DNA from: Cladosporium sp. IMV 00045
Lineage: Eukaryota > Ascomycota > Dothideomycetes > Cladosporiales > Cladosporiaceae
NCBI GenBank assembly: GCA_001931905.2
Contig: MSJI02000384.1
Span: 1 to 24,175 of the forward strand
Direction of reading: 5' to 3'
Length of the DNA stretch: 24,175 nt
Below are positions 7,497 through 18,070 of this stretch, piece by piece. The notes beneath the pieces were generated by a model. The model saw nothing but the letters and a program-made list of their open reading frames with translations, was not told the DNA's origin and did no database searches. Numbering within the stretch: the first letter of the stretch is position 1; each line of letters opens with the position of its first letter. A program made the position numbers and the translations under genes.

Positions 7497-9540
7497 AGGA
7501 TGATAGAGGTGCGAATTTCTTAGAGTGTACATATTGTATGGCATGGTCAAAATACAAATCATTAGGGTCAGTGGGATCCAAAGAATCTCAAGCTCGAAGT
7601 CAGACGCCTTAGATCTCTACCACCTCGAGTTGAATTTCCAAGGCTGACATTTGCTGTCTCTCGCCTAGCAGAAGGTAATCGTTCGTGTGATTGTTTACCA
7701 TTGAGAAACAACAGCAAACGTGAAGGGACGTCCGATACTGACCAACCAGACTTCGGGTGTTCCGAGAGCGACAAGCACTCGTATGGCTTCGCAGTCCTGG
7801 TGTCTTCCGTGCAGCTTTCGTCTCGCAGTGTGCGTTTGTCGCACGAAACCCCGATGGAACGCGGTGTGACTAGTTGGATGACTGGCCATGCTCTAGACAG
7901 CGAGACCTAAGCAGTTTCATTTGCTCGTGATCCAGCAGGAGCCTGCAAGACATCATCGAGCAGCGTGAGCAGACGCTCGTTGCGGACGAGTGTCGTCACA
8001 TTGCCTGGGATTGAGCTGAAATGACCTTCGCAAGGTGACTTCTAGTGGACTAGAGATTGAGAAGAAATACATGGAACTGTTTCTTCATGCTTGTCTTATG
8101 TGAAATTGAGGAAGTACAGTTGCACGACACGTTGCTTGTGTGTGTTCTAAGCACAGAGGTGCTTTGAATACTTGACAAGGGGACACAAGATAGGGTACAA
8201 ATGTCCCAAAAGAACAATGGATGATAGTGACTTTCGTCAAGACCGGTCAATTTGAAATCGTTTATACAGACGAACGTGATGTGAAATAGTTCAGGTTAAC
8301 AAGGCGTTGTCGCGAACCCACTATTTGCTGCCAGGCTCCACGAGGTCGCCAAGTGCGGCCGACATCAGCAGACATCGGCTCCTTCTGAGGCCACCCCATG
8401 CACCTACAGCATCTTTCCTTCTTTCGTTCACGCTGGGACCTAGTATACGGCGACTACACGTTCCTCCAATGATCAACGATTCTACTGCCGGCTGCTCATC
8501 TTCTTCTTCGCCAGCAAAACTCACCCATAAGTACCAACCGGGTGGAAGCGATGGTTAGAAACAAATGTCGTGTTTGCGCGCGAGGGCGGTGTTGAATTGC
8601 CTCGTCTTGGGTTGCACAAGAATCACCAGCCGACATTTGAAATAGTAGCACGACGAAAAAGACATGCATGTGTCGGACCCAAGGATCCTGACCAACACCT
8701 TGTGCGTCCCTCGCAAGCAATATCGTCGTAAGCGCCAGACCAGGGATGCGAGCAGTCCAGACACACCTGGATTGCCTCGCTTGCAAACACGCCGATACTT
8801 CGCAGTGGAATAATAGTTTTACGAACTACCACACTCGCAATCTCGCTGCGCGAACGCTCTTCAGTCCTTATCTTTTCTGCAAAGATAAGCGTTCATGTAG
8901 GAGCGCCACAAGCGAACGCCTCCAGGTCGCAGCACGCTGCCCGCGTGGTGAACTAGGGTCCAGCTTCTTTGTTTATCGCGACTTCACACGGCAAACCTGA
9001 CCACTCAGGATCAGGATACTCGTGGCAATATTCTCATTCCACTTATCTCGTCGGTGAAAGCTACACCAAAAGATGTCCTGCCCACTTGATCTTCGGCGCA
9101 TATCGGCTTGCCGAAGCGAAGTGAGGCGTTGGTATGTCGTGAAGCTGCAAGATCATAGGCCGCAGCACCGCAGCTCGTGCAGGGCGGGTACCCATGTTCT
9201 TCAACAAACGGAGCGGCGGTGACCGACGGGAGGGATTAAGGGTGTCTGAGACTACACCCTTCACGACAAGCTTCTGCTGCATTCAAGCGATATGAAATCT
9301 TATTGCTCTTTGAGAATGGCGCGGGATCACTAGTCTCTCGTCGGTTGTTGCTTGGCAGCAGCGTGAATGAGCTGTCTAAAGAACAGTCCTTCCTGTCGAG
9401 TTCCTCGTGACATCCCTTTGTTTGCTTCCTCCGATTCCATCATTACAGGACAGTAGAGGGACCGCTACGCCCCTTCATTCTTGAACATATTCTTCTCTTG
9501 GTTCATACTCTATCAACTCGAATCGAGCACAACAAGCAAT
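7497..9540. other. 2.04-kb gene-free stretch between the complex I gene and the ammonium transporter gene
   Basis: No coding gene is supported in this long stretch. The reading frames are short, overlap on both strands, mostly start at non-ATG codons and show no domain or likely splicing partner. No tRNA B-box is seen. A small perfect hairpin, AAGCAC/GTGCTT with a 4-nt loop, lies at 8149-8164. The distal part (8867-9048) carries GATA sites, annotated separately. The stretch is unusually long beside the 100-500 bp gaps elsewhere in the window and is best read as 3' flank of the complex I gene plus an extended transporter promoter. A non-coding RNA or decayed sequence is possible but not shown. 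Confidence 0.5.
8867..9048. promoter_or_regulatory. Cluster of four GATA-factor sites (HGATAR), two in a perfect inverted repeat
   Basis: Within 182 bp there are four exact HGATAR sites: 8868-8873 (minus), 8883-8888 (plus), 8973-8978 (minus) and 9043-9048 (minus). The first two form a perfect inverted repeat of nine bases, CTTATCTTT at 8867-8875 and AAAGATAAG at 8881-8889, separated by five bases. HGATAR is the consensus of the AreA/NIT2 nitrogen regulator, which prefers paired sites within about 30 bp. The cluster lies about 490-675 bp upstream of the ammonium transporter start. Regulation of that gene by nitrogen supply is the natural inference; no experiment is available here. Confidence 0.6.
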
Positions 9541-11123
9541 ATGTCGGACGGTGTTAGTAGACCAACGTTTCTGAAACGCTATTTTGCAATCCACGGCTGA
9601 CCTCTCCTCAGCCAGAGTTCGATCCAGCTCAGCCAGCGGGCGGCAACCCATTGGAGGTTGATGTCAACGCGCAATACGCCGGCGTTGAATACCACTACAC
9701 CTACCTGGTGTTTTGCGGCTACATTGTCTGGCTCATCATCCCCGGCATCGGTCTGCTCTATGGCGGTCTCGCACGTTGCAAGAGCTCGCTCTCCCTCCTC
9801 TTCCAATCGATCATGGTCGCTGCTATCACGACATTCCAGTGGTGCTTCTGGGGCTACTCGCTCGCCTATAGCCGGACAGCATCAGCCTTCATTGGCGACA
9901 TGGCCAACTTCGGCCTCAAGAACGTCGCTGCCGCTCCCTCTCCGGGCAATGCAGACATTCCTGAGATTGTCTTCTGTCTGTACCAACTCCTCTTTTGCGC
10001 TTGCACCGTCCAGATCGTGATCGGTGGCTCATTCGAGCGTGGACGCATCTTGCCCAGTTTGGTCTTCGCTTTCTGCTGGGCGACGATCGTATACTGTCCT
10101 ATTGCGTGCTGGACTTGGAACTCCAACGGTTGGCTGTTCAATCTCCCCTCTCTGGACTACGCTGGAGGCGGACCCGTTCACATTGCCTCTGGTTGGGCTG
10201 GTCTGGCGTACGCTTTCGTTCTGGGCAAGCGTAAGAGTGCCGGCCAAGCGTCGCATGGCAAGCCGCACAACACCACACTTGTTTTCCTCGGCACTGTTCT
10301 GATTTGGTTTGGTTGGTTCGGCTTCAACGGTGGAAGTACTCTCAACGCGACTGTGCGTGCGATGTGAGTTGATCCTGTCCTTGATTTTACTTCTCGCATC
10401 GTTTACTAACTCCCATCACCCAGGTACGCTGCCTTCAACACCAACGTCGCCGCCTCCACCGGTGCGATCGGCTGGGTGCTCGTCGACTACATCCGCACCA
10501 AAGGCCGTTTCTCCGTCGTCGGAGCCTGCGAGGGAGCCATCGCTGGTCTGGTCGGCATCACACCGGCCGCCGGCTACGTCTCTCTCTGGCTCGCAGCGGT
10601 CATCGGCTTTCTGACAGCCGTCGTCTGCTCCTCCCTGCAGAACCTGAACGAATGGCTCAAGATCGACGAGGGCCTCTACGTCTTCAAACTGCACGGCATC
10701 GGCGGCATGATGGGCTCGTTCCTGACGGGCATCTTCGCCGACCAGGCCATCAGCATGCTCGACGGCGCGACCGAAGCGCCCGGCGGAATCAACGGCAACG
10801 GCATGCAGGTCGGCAAGCAGTTTGCTGAGATCACCGCCATCTCCGCTTACTCCTTCGTCGTGTCATGCATCCTGCTGCTCATCCTCAAGTACATCCCCGG
10901 CATGCACTTGCGCGTCAGTGAAGAGGTGGAGATGCTGGGCTTGGATTTGGATCAATTCTTCGACGAGCAGATCGGTGACTGGGAGGGGTTTCAGCCCATG
11001 GATAAGATCACTCACGGCGTCATCCGTGAGCAGCAGATTGAAGGCGTCGAGGCGGGTGTTAGCTCGACTTCAGGGGATAGCGTGCAGCGTGAGGGCGTCA
11101 CTGCGGAGGCTAAGAGGGACTAG
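9541..11123 (+). CDS. mepA: Ammonium transporter, Mep/AMT family (MepA/Mep2 type)
   Basis: This is a plasma-membrane ammonium permease of the Amt/Mep/Rh family. Three exons are read: 9541-9552 (only MSDG), 9612-10363 and 10424-11123, giving 1464 nt or 487 residues. Intron 1 (59 nt) starts GTTAGT; intron 2 (60 nt) starts GTGAGT and has a perfect ACTAAC branch point at 10405-10410. Family marks are YLVFCGYIVWLIIPGIGLLYGGL in the first membrane helix, the FERGRI loop, the AMT signature DYAGGGPVHIASGWAGLAYA, IWFGWFGFNGGS, and FKLHGIGGMMGSFLTGIFA. Both pore histidines are present (H194 and H345), the twin-His state of Mep2-like permeases; in yeast Mep1/Mep3 the first is glutamate. The cytosolic tail keeps the block GLDLDQFFDEQIGDW. 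Length and about 11 helices fit the family. Upstream GATA sites suggest nitrogen control. The exact paralogue (mepA or mepB) is uncertain. Confidence 0.95.
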
Positions 11124-11305
11124 AAGCGATTCGTGCTGCTGAGTTGTCCGGGGAACTGATACCGCTCCAGTATCCTTCATCACTAACCCTTAGATGTTCT
11201 CATCGACCCATATTGGATTGGTAGTGCCCATAGTCTTACTTGTCACGTTCAAACAACGCCAGGAGAACTTTACGAACCATACGATTCAGTCAAATACCAG
11301 CTATT
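11124..11305. other. Convergent intergenic spacer
   Basis: The transporter gene (plus) and the cofactor D gene (minus) converge on this 182-bp gap, which must hold both 3' ends. No gene, strong hairpin terminator or canonical AATAAA hexamer is seen. Confidence 0.5.
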
Positions 11306-14300
11306 CTAAGCGGTCTCAACAAACCTCCCTTTCATCTCACTGATAAGCTTACTTTGCTGAACCCCTTTCTCCGTCCAATTCAAACTCTTCATCTCCTCAA
11401 CCCGTAGAACCTCATACGCCGCCTCAGCCACCGCGACCTTCACACGCGGGTAAGGATTCGTTGCCAGCATGCTCAACAGCTTCTTGATGACCTCGACCCG
11501 AATGCTTTCAACTTCAGCTAAGCCTTTGTAGACATTGACGGCGGCTAGAAGTTTCGGCACGTCGGAACTTTTGTGATGTGACTTCTGTACGGTTGAAAGA
11601 AGGTTTCGCCACTTGAACCCAGTCTGTGCATCGACCAGTCTTTGTGGGATTCGCATGCCGAGGAAGAAGGCGAGGAGATCTAGAGCGGCGAGCATGAGGT
11701 TGCTTGCGTTTGGGGTCGAAGGCAGAAGCAAATCGCGGAGAATCTCGGAGTAGGTGGTTAGCACGGTGTGTAAGTGAGCGGTGTCGGTGGCGTAGAGCGA
11801 TTTCGCGAGGATTGAGCGTGTTGTCTGCAACAGAGACTCTCCGCTGATCCCTGCGCATGAGATGGCGCCTTCGACGAGAGCGTGTAGAGCCCACGGTGCA
11901 GTGGTGGGATCGAAGATTGGGTCGAAAGCAGAGCGCAAGTACGCCTCGCTGTTGATGTTGTCGGTATGCTGGACGGCCAGTCTGCCTGGAAGATGATGCT
12001 GCCGGCAGACAGCCGCGCGACCACGGACACGGTCGAGCTTCTCGAGAGACAACCTTAGAACGTCTGACTGAAGGACCCGAGAATGATCGTCATCGGGATC
12101 GATGGTGTTCAGGGCGAGAAGACGAGAAACGCAGGTCAAAGCTTGCAAACGAACGAGTGAGCCAATGTCTCCACGCTCATCGATCGTATGGTCAGTCATG
12201 CCAGTATGTAAGGCGTTGACCACGGTTGCAAGGATGTCGGGATCCCATTTCGACGAAGGGGTGAGACCCTCCAGAGACAATTGCAAGGTCCGTAATCCAA
12301 CGACTCGCCATTCAACATTCATGACTGTGGTCAGACTTGCCATTGTAGAGATAGCAAGAGCAGATGCCTCGTCGACTAGTCCATCTTCGTGCTGCGCGGC
12401 AATTGTGCCCAGAGCGATAGCCCTACCAGCACCACTCAATACAGCTCTTGAACCATCAGATTTGACAGCCTTGACCAAGTTTTGGATGTCGATGCATCCC
12501 AAGGGCTCGGCTGTCAGTTTCCTGAGGCGATACAGCTGTTTGCTCATTTCAGGCACGACATGCAAAATTGCATCTTCATGACGAACGAGAAGGCGTTGTA
12601 CCAGGTTATCCATGTCAGCGAATGATACGGCACAATCAGAGCCATTCTCTGCGACGAAAGTTCCTTCATGGCGACAGACCTCTGTGACCAGCCTCGCTGC
12701 GGCGACAGGAAGTTCTGACTTGAGAGATCTTGGGTTGAGGTCGACTTGGAATGCACCGGTCGATCTCACACCCTCCCAATACCGGCGATGCAACAACGGT
12801 GAGGATGCAGGTGAGCTTGGACCGCTGGGTACCAGTAGCAAGCTGGAAAGTGAGCAAATCAATCCGTGCAAAGACTCGATGTCAGAAGGTGACGACTCCT
12901 CCAGTTCAGCGAGTAAAAGCTCGCTAATGTATTGGTGATTGCCAGGCTCTGTGTTGACGGATACCAAACACGCCAGCGATTCTGCTGCAGCTTCACGTGA
13001 AGCTACATCCACTGAGCGCAGGCCTCTCCATTGTATCAAGCCGCCAATAAGTGCTTCCCAATATGAAGGGTGAAGCGCAGCAGCCTTACCGGCGACATCG
13101 ATCAAAGCGCGCTTTCGTAAGCCAACAGCTTGATAGTCAACGATCTGCACGACCGAGATACCTTCTACGACGCGGTTGGGATGGCGGCCGATGAGCTCTT
13201 GTAGGGCGGCAGAGGATCCTCGACGGATATTGCCAGCCGGGTCTAGGCACGCAGAGAGTAGTAGTTGTATTGCCATGGCTTGAATTACGGCCATGCCATT
13301 AGATGTATCGGACGTGAAACGGAGAGTCTCTGCATCGACCGAAGAGAGCTCATCGGATGTGTACCTCCTAGAAAGAGACCATATTCCGAAGTTCGCTGCA
13401 TCGCGTACGTTAGTGCCGATGCTGCTTCCGGTCGCCGTACGTTGCTCAAAGTTCAGCGCAGATACGAGTGCCTCAAGGATGTCAGGTAGCTGAGCAGGAG
13501 ATGCCGAACGCTTGAAGAGTGCGTGAGACAACGTAAGAGTCAGACCATGCCATTTCAGTGCATTGACTGTCTGGTAATCGATGCTGGTAGAAGTTCGAGG
13601 TATGTCTTCTTTGAAAGTGTCTAAGACGGCTTGAATGACCTCGTGTCCCATTTCGGGCTCAAGTTCGGATATGATGAGACTTAATGCTTTAGCAGCTGCG
13701 TATCTCACTGGTGTGTCTCGGTCGCCCAGAGATTGCAGGAGGTGATCGATGACATCCTCTAGCACGTCGGTAGTCTCGAGAAAGCTGAGCAAAGGCCCGG
13801 AGATTGAAGAAGAGCGAAGTGTCAATATCGCGATGTTTCGGAACGCCTTCACCGTCAACTTCTTGCCAACGGCGTTCGTCGCAACTGGAGATGCACTTTC
13901 ATCATTGGCGAGCCTCTCGCATGCACGATATACCTTTGGTACCAGATGGCCAAGATCTGCTGAAGTTGCGATGCCCGCAAGAAATCTTAAGGGGCCGAGC
14001 TGGTGATATATTGAACTTGGTAAATCTGCAGCTGGAGCAAGTCCACCAATGGCGTAGTCGACCAAAGAGTCTCCTAGACGCAGCTTTTGCATGTCTGGCC
14101 GTGTAGCGAGCCGCACGAGCATTGCGGCGGCAGCATCTTGTGCCTTTGTCGATGCGGAAAGATATTTCGTGCCCATATGAATGATTCGTTGGGCAACAGG
14201 AGGTAAAGTGTCTGGTAGTTGCAATCCTACTGGTTGACCTCCTCCAACTGGCGTAGCGGATATGGATGCCAGATCAAACGGGGTCAGAAGGAGATGTGAA

Positions 14301-14847
14301 AGCCATAGCAGTAACACATACGGCATTTTCCAGTCAGCATCCTCGTTGCAGGAAGCCACTTCTTCCAGGCTGGATAAGATTGGTTCCAGATAGCGTGGCT
14401 CATTGTTGAAAAATCCGACGATGACCTTGGCGCCACGAACTTTGCAGAGAATGTATAGAATTGTTGCCAGTGCCGTTCGTACGTCCAAGTGAGGTTCGAC
14501 GTGACTGGGAGTAGCCTTGAGTAGCGAAGCAAGGTAGGCATCAATGATAGGTGGCAATGTGCTCTTTAGCCTCGCGTCAAGGAGGTGTGGTTCACTCTGA
14601 AATGGCTCGATCTATGGAGGTCATTAGCCTTCCAACCATATCAACATCAATTACAGCCACCACATACCAAGTTGACTATATAGTCAAGATCCTTACGTTT
14701 CACGCGAGAATGCACAGAGCCATGGCGGTTGGTATCGCTCCTGGAAGGCTTCCACAGCAGTTTGGGTAGATGCTCTTCGAGATCTGACAGCAAGCTCGCC
14801 GATGCCTTGGCTAGCCTAACATCATCCTCTTCTTCATTCTGCTCCAT
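11306..14847 (-). CDS. Tubulin-folding cofactor D (TBCD / Alp1 homologue)
   Basis: Cofactor D is a HEAT-repeat protein that captures beta-tubulin released from chaperonins. It assembles alpha/beta-tubulin dimers with cofactors C and E in the cytosol. Two exons are read: 14668-14847 (60 residues, starting MEQNEEEDD) and 11306-14611, separated by a 56-nt intron (GTATGT..TAG), for 1161 residues, close to the family's 1100-1200. Recognisable blocks are LIEPFQSEPHLLD across the splice junction, GAKVIVGFFNNEP (about 120-132), WKMPYVLLLWLSHLLL (from 154) with PFDL at 171-174, then HEAT-like segments including PVRYAAAKALSLI, ALKWHGLTLTLSHAL, VRDAANFGIWSLSRRY and NIRRGSSAALQELIGRHP followed by DYQAVGLRKRALIDVA. 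The correct joining of the conserved LIEPFQSEPHLLD block supports the exon model. It is divergent from the polymerase delta gene at 15064. Confidence 0.92.
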
Positions 14848-15063
14848 TGTTTGTTTTCACCCCGAATATTCTTTGTCACAATCTGCCTTCAACACCACTG
14901 ACTTTGGATGTCAAGACCTCACCGATTTTCATCCGAGCAATTTCCGCCACACCTTTTCCCCACGACGCGCTGTGCAACCTTCAAGCACTCTACGCGTTCT
15001 ACAATAACGTCAACCCTCTAAACTTCACATCATTGTTTCTTGGTACTTGACCAGCCAAGCAAG
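14848..15063. promoter_or_regulatory. Bidirectional promoter of cofactor D and POLD3/Cdc27 with an MCB element
   Basis: The start codons of the two divergent genes are 216 bp apart. An exact ACGCGT hexamer lies at 14992-14997, 67 bp upstream of the polymerase subunit start. A near copy, GACGCG, lies about 30 bp further upstream. ACGCGT is the MluI cell-cycle box bound by the MBF (Mbp1/Swi6-type) factor at G1/S genes, including DNA replication genes. Its use here is inferred from the site and from the identity of the gene. The region just before the ATG is pyrimidine-rich in places, with no clear TATA box. Confidence 0.55.
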
Positions 15064-16577
15064 ATGTCTGAAGAGTACACCGAGTACCTGGCGGTCAATG
15101 TGCTCAATGAGCAGCAGCTGGTATGCTCAAGAACTGTTCAAGCAATACTCCGAAGCTAACACCACTTCCAGGTGAGCTACCGCTCGCTGAGCAGGGCATT
15201 GAAGGTCCACGTCAACCTGGCCAAACAGTACGCAATCTGCGCAACTTCCTTACCTTGCGGCGAAAACTAATAGCATCTCAGAATGCTCTTCGAGTTCCAT
15301 CGCAAGCAAAACGCAAAGAAAGCAGGCAGCGTCCACGCAACCTACCTCATCACCGGCACTCGCACGCAATCAACCGAGCCCAAAAGCAACGGCGTGGGAA
15401 GTCAGGATGGCGAAGACACAGTCATGCAAAGCAGCCCACCCCTTCCGAGCAGCTCGGCTCCTCAGCCTGGGGAAGAGGAAAGCACACCCACTCCCGTACG
15501 ATCGATACTGCTGGTGAAAGAGGAGAACCTGGAGCAAGCCAAAGCAACGTTTGAGGACATCACGGGAATCCATGTGTACAGTCTCGCAGCAGGTGGTTTG
15601 AGCGATATCCAAACATTGACCGAGTGCAATCGCAAGATGGCCGTCAACCACGCTTCTGAAGATCCACTCGAAGCTTGGAAGCAGTACGGCACGATTCAAA
15701 ACCCAAATGTCAAAAGAAGGACACAAAAGCGGCCACCGCCGCAGCTCACTCAAGAGACAAAGCCGAAAGCAGTCCCTACGAAAGCACCCGCACTGGAAAA
15801 GCAGGCCACCAAAGCCTCGAACGAATCCGAGCCCGATTCCGCGAAAGCTACACCTGTCCCAGAAAAGGAGACAGACCCTTCGAAGAAGAAGACAGCCACC
15901 AAACCGGTTACAACAAAGCGCCAGGCCTCGGACATTTTCAAATCATTCGCCAAAGGAGCCAACAAACCCAAGAAAGCAGCATCGACCGAGAGCTCAGCAG
16001 CACCGTCTCCAGCGCCTGCCCCTGCGGAAGATGAACCCATGGGTGGAATGTCCGACGACAACGCAGACGACGCAGCAGAAGATGAAGAAGTCGAAGCCGC
16101 AGCCGGCACTGGCAAGACGAAGAAGGATCGCCAAGCAGAGCTGGAAGCCATGATGGATGCTGAAGACGAGCCCATGGAAGATGCCGCTGAAGGGGCTTCT
16201 GATGAGGCTCTTGATGCGCCCAAAGATGATGTGGCGGAAGAGGTTGAGGAGAAGGAAGAAGAAGAGGAGCCAAAGGAGACCATGACGGTCGAGAATGGAC
16301 GTCGTCGCGGAAGGCGGAGGGTGATGAAGAAGAAAACAGTCAAAGACGAAGAAGGCTATCTCGGTAAGAATCTCTCCAAAGTGACGAATCATTTGGCGAA
16401 AGTTCTAACAATGCAACAGTGACGAGGGAAGAAGCAGCATGGGAGTCATTCTCCGAGGACGAACCCGCCCCAAAGAAGGCCAAGCCGACTCCTGCTCCTG
16501 TCGCGAAGGGAACTGCGAAGAAAGGCGGTACTAAACCCGGACAGGGCAGCATCATGAACTTCTTTGGCAAGAAGTAA
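15064..16577 (+). CDS. DNA polymerase delta subunit 3 (Cdc27 / POLD3 / Pol32 family)
   Basis: This is the non-catalytic third subunit of replicative DNA polymerase delta, which bridges the B subunit to the PCNA clamp in the nucleus. Four exons are read: 15064-15120, 15172-15227, 15282-16363 and 16420-16577, giving 1353 nt or 450 residues. The introns are 51, 54 and 56 nt, all GT..AG; the third has a CTAAC branch point. The N-terminal part, with VSYRSLSRALKVHVNLAKQMLFEFH and THATYLITG-like sequence, fits the small folded domain that binds the second subunit. The middle is low-complexity, Lys/Glu/Ala-rich and probably disordered. A basic segment (RRRGRRRVMKKKTVKDEEGY) precedes VTREEAAWESFSEDEP, which only becomes continuous after intron 3. 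The last residues form a canonical PCNA-interacting box, QGSIMNFF (440-447), followed by GKK. A further motif DIFKSFAK is at 255-262. Length is near human POLD3 (466). Confidence 0.93.
16542..16565 (+). other. PIP box (PCNA-binding motif) at the C-terminus of the polymerase delta subunit
   Basis: The codons read Q-G-S-I-M-N-F-F, matching the PCNA-interacting consensus Q-x-x-[I/L/M]-x-x-[F/Y]-[F/Y]. It sits three residues from the protein end, the usual place in Cdc27/POLD3. It is split off from the main exon by the last intron, so it depends on correct splicing. Confidence 0.85.
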
Positions 16578-16684
16578 ATGATCTGGTTCTGACAAGCAAG
16601 ACTAGCGCGGATATACCCCCGAATGCACGCAATTGATACTGTCACTTCCCTTATACCCTGTCGAGACTTCCACAGTTCGATTCC
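16578..16684. other. Convergent intergenic spacer
   Basis: Only 107 bp separate the stop codons of the polymerase delta subunit (plus) and the glycosyltransferase (minus). The two 3' untranslated regions probably overlap. No other element is seen. Confidence 0.5.
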
Positions 16685-18070
16685 TCAACTAGTAGTACCT
16701 TCTGACAAACTAGTTGCCATGGGTGGGAGACCCTTCAATGCCTCTTCGGCTTGCTCGAACATGCTGAACTCCGGACCGCAGATTCTCTGATTTGAAAACC
16801 AGTCAGCAAACAAAGACAGGCCACGACAAAATCCCACGAATCATCACGTCACATCACGATCGGGAACGGCAAACTCACCTTCCTCCTCCTCCTAAAATCC
16901 TCATAAAGCGCAAACCAAACATCCCTGTCCTCACAATCCTCCACCCCACCCTCTCCTTGCCCCACCTTACACTCCGGCGCATTCTCCCCCCTCAACCCCT
17001 CCCCGCTAGGAACCCAAGGCTTCGGCACCGGCCAATCCGAGAAATGGACATACTTGGCCTCCTCCACCGCCCTCCTCGCACTCCACCTCTCCTCGCCCTC
17101 CCCACCCAGAAAAGCCGCATGCTCCCCCTTCCCCTTCCTCATCTCCCCCGTCAGAAGCAAATAAGGCCTGTGCGGCAGCACAACCGCGCTCTCGCCATAC
17201 AGCGCATTCACGACGTCCATGTCGTACTCTCTCCCTCTTCTCCGCCACACGGGCTTGCACGCGCGCGAATTCCTCCGCCGAAGGCGTCACGAGCATCAGC
17301 GCCGTGCACAGCGTGGCGTTGAGCCAGTAGGCGGAAGGGAGGGCGAGGGCGTGTTGCTTGGGAAGCAGGAAGAGCTCGTCCGGGGCTTGCAGCAGGGTGG
17401 CGTCGGAGTCGAGGCTGAGCACGCGCGCGTACTGCGTTTGGTTGAAAGCGTGCAGTTTTGTCAGGCTCTGCGACCAGGAAGGGTCGGACGCTGCGGTTGC
17501 GGAGGTGCTGAGGGTGGGGATGGGGGAGGTTTTGGCGCCGTATTGCGTGCGGGCTTGGGCGAGGAGGGAGGGGACGGAGGCGGAGGTGGAGGTCAGCTCG
17601 GCGGCGTGGAGGATAAGGATGTCTGGTTTGGCGCCTAGGCGGTGCAGGGACTCGGCGAGCATGAGGGAGTTGCAGACATGCTCGTCGGTCGTGGCGTAGG
17701 AGACGTAGGCGTATTGGCTCCAGTTGACGCGGGTCCAGAAGGGGATTAGGGAGCCTCCCAGGCGGAGGCGGTGGATGGAGTTCGTCCAGACGTGGACGCC
17801 GGGGGTGATGAAGCGGTCGCGGTGGTAGGCCAGGAAGCTGATGCAAATGAAGAGGGCGAGGAGGACGGCTAGGCGCTCGGCGAGCCGGCCGCGGAGGATG
17901 CGAAGGTCACTGAACCAGGACTCTTGGGCGGCGTGCTGCTGGCGAGGCGTTCTGTCTACTGTAGGCCATACCCCGAAGCGACCTCGTGAAGAGACGCGGG
18001 TGGGTGTTGTAAGCGATGTGGGAGGCGCCCAGACTCGACCGAGAGCTTTCGTCGTGTAGTGATGTGCCAT
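16685..18070 (-). CDS. GNT1-like Golgi glycosyltransferase (GT8-type), frameshifted in this sequence
   Basis: This resembles fungal GNT1 (N-acetylglucosaminyltransferase-like, glycogenin/GT8 fold), a type II Golgi membrane enzyme that modifies glycans. The first in-frame ATG is at 18070 (MAHHYTTK). One membrane anchor lies at about residues 67-83. The luminal domain contains YVSYATTDEHVCNSLM and the metal/nucleotide-sugar DxD motif in LSLDSDATLL (D221, D223). The frame then runs VTPSAEEFARVQARVAEKRER and breaks: the conserved continuation EYDMDVVNALYGESAVVLPHRPY...VHFSDWPVPKPW is in another frame from position 17229 downward. A final exon, 16685-16786 (RICGPEF...TTS), follows a 91-nt intron at 16787-16877 (GTGAGT..CAG). 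The shift is at a short CT/GA repeat (17227-17232); gain of one GA would restore the frame. No intron of normal size accounts for it. It is either a sequencing error, a pseudogene or a strain-specific mutation. About 430 residues if intact. Confidence 0.75.

Noticed and set aside
8149..8164. Six-base perfect hairpin AAGCAC/GTGCTT
   Set aside because: Too short to be meaningful in a 24-kb eukaryotic sequence and not placed near a gene end or start.
8307..8786. Overlapping small frames on both strands in the long intergenic gap
   Set aside because: The main ones begin at non-ATG codons or lack any recognisable sequence, and the two strands give equally long frames, as expected by chance.
15750..16343. 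197-residue Ser/Ala/Phe-rich minus-strand frame inside the polymerase delta subunit gene
   Set aside because: It is the complement of Glu/Lys/Ala-rich codons in the disordered middle of the real protein, so the low-complexity make-up is expected by chance.
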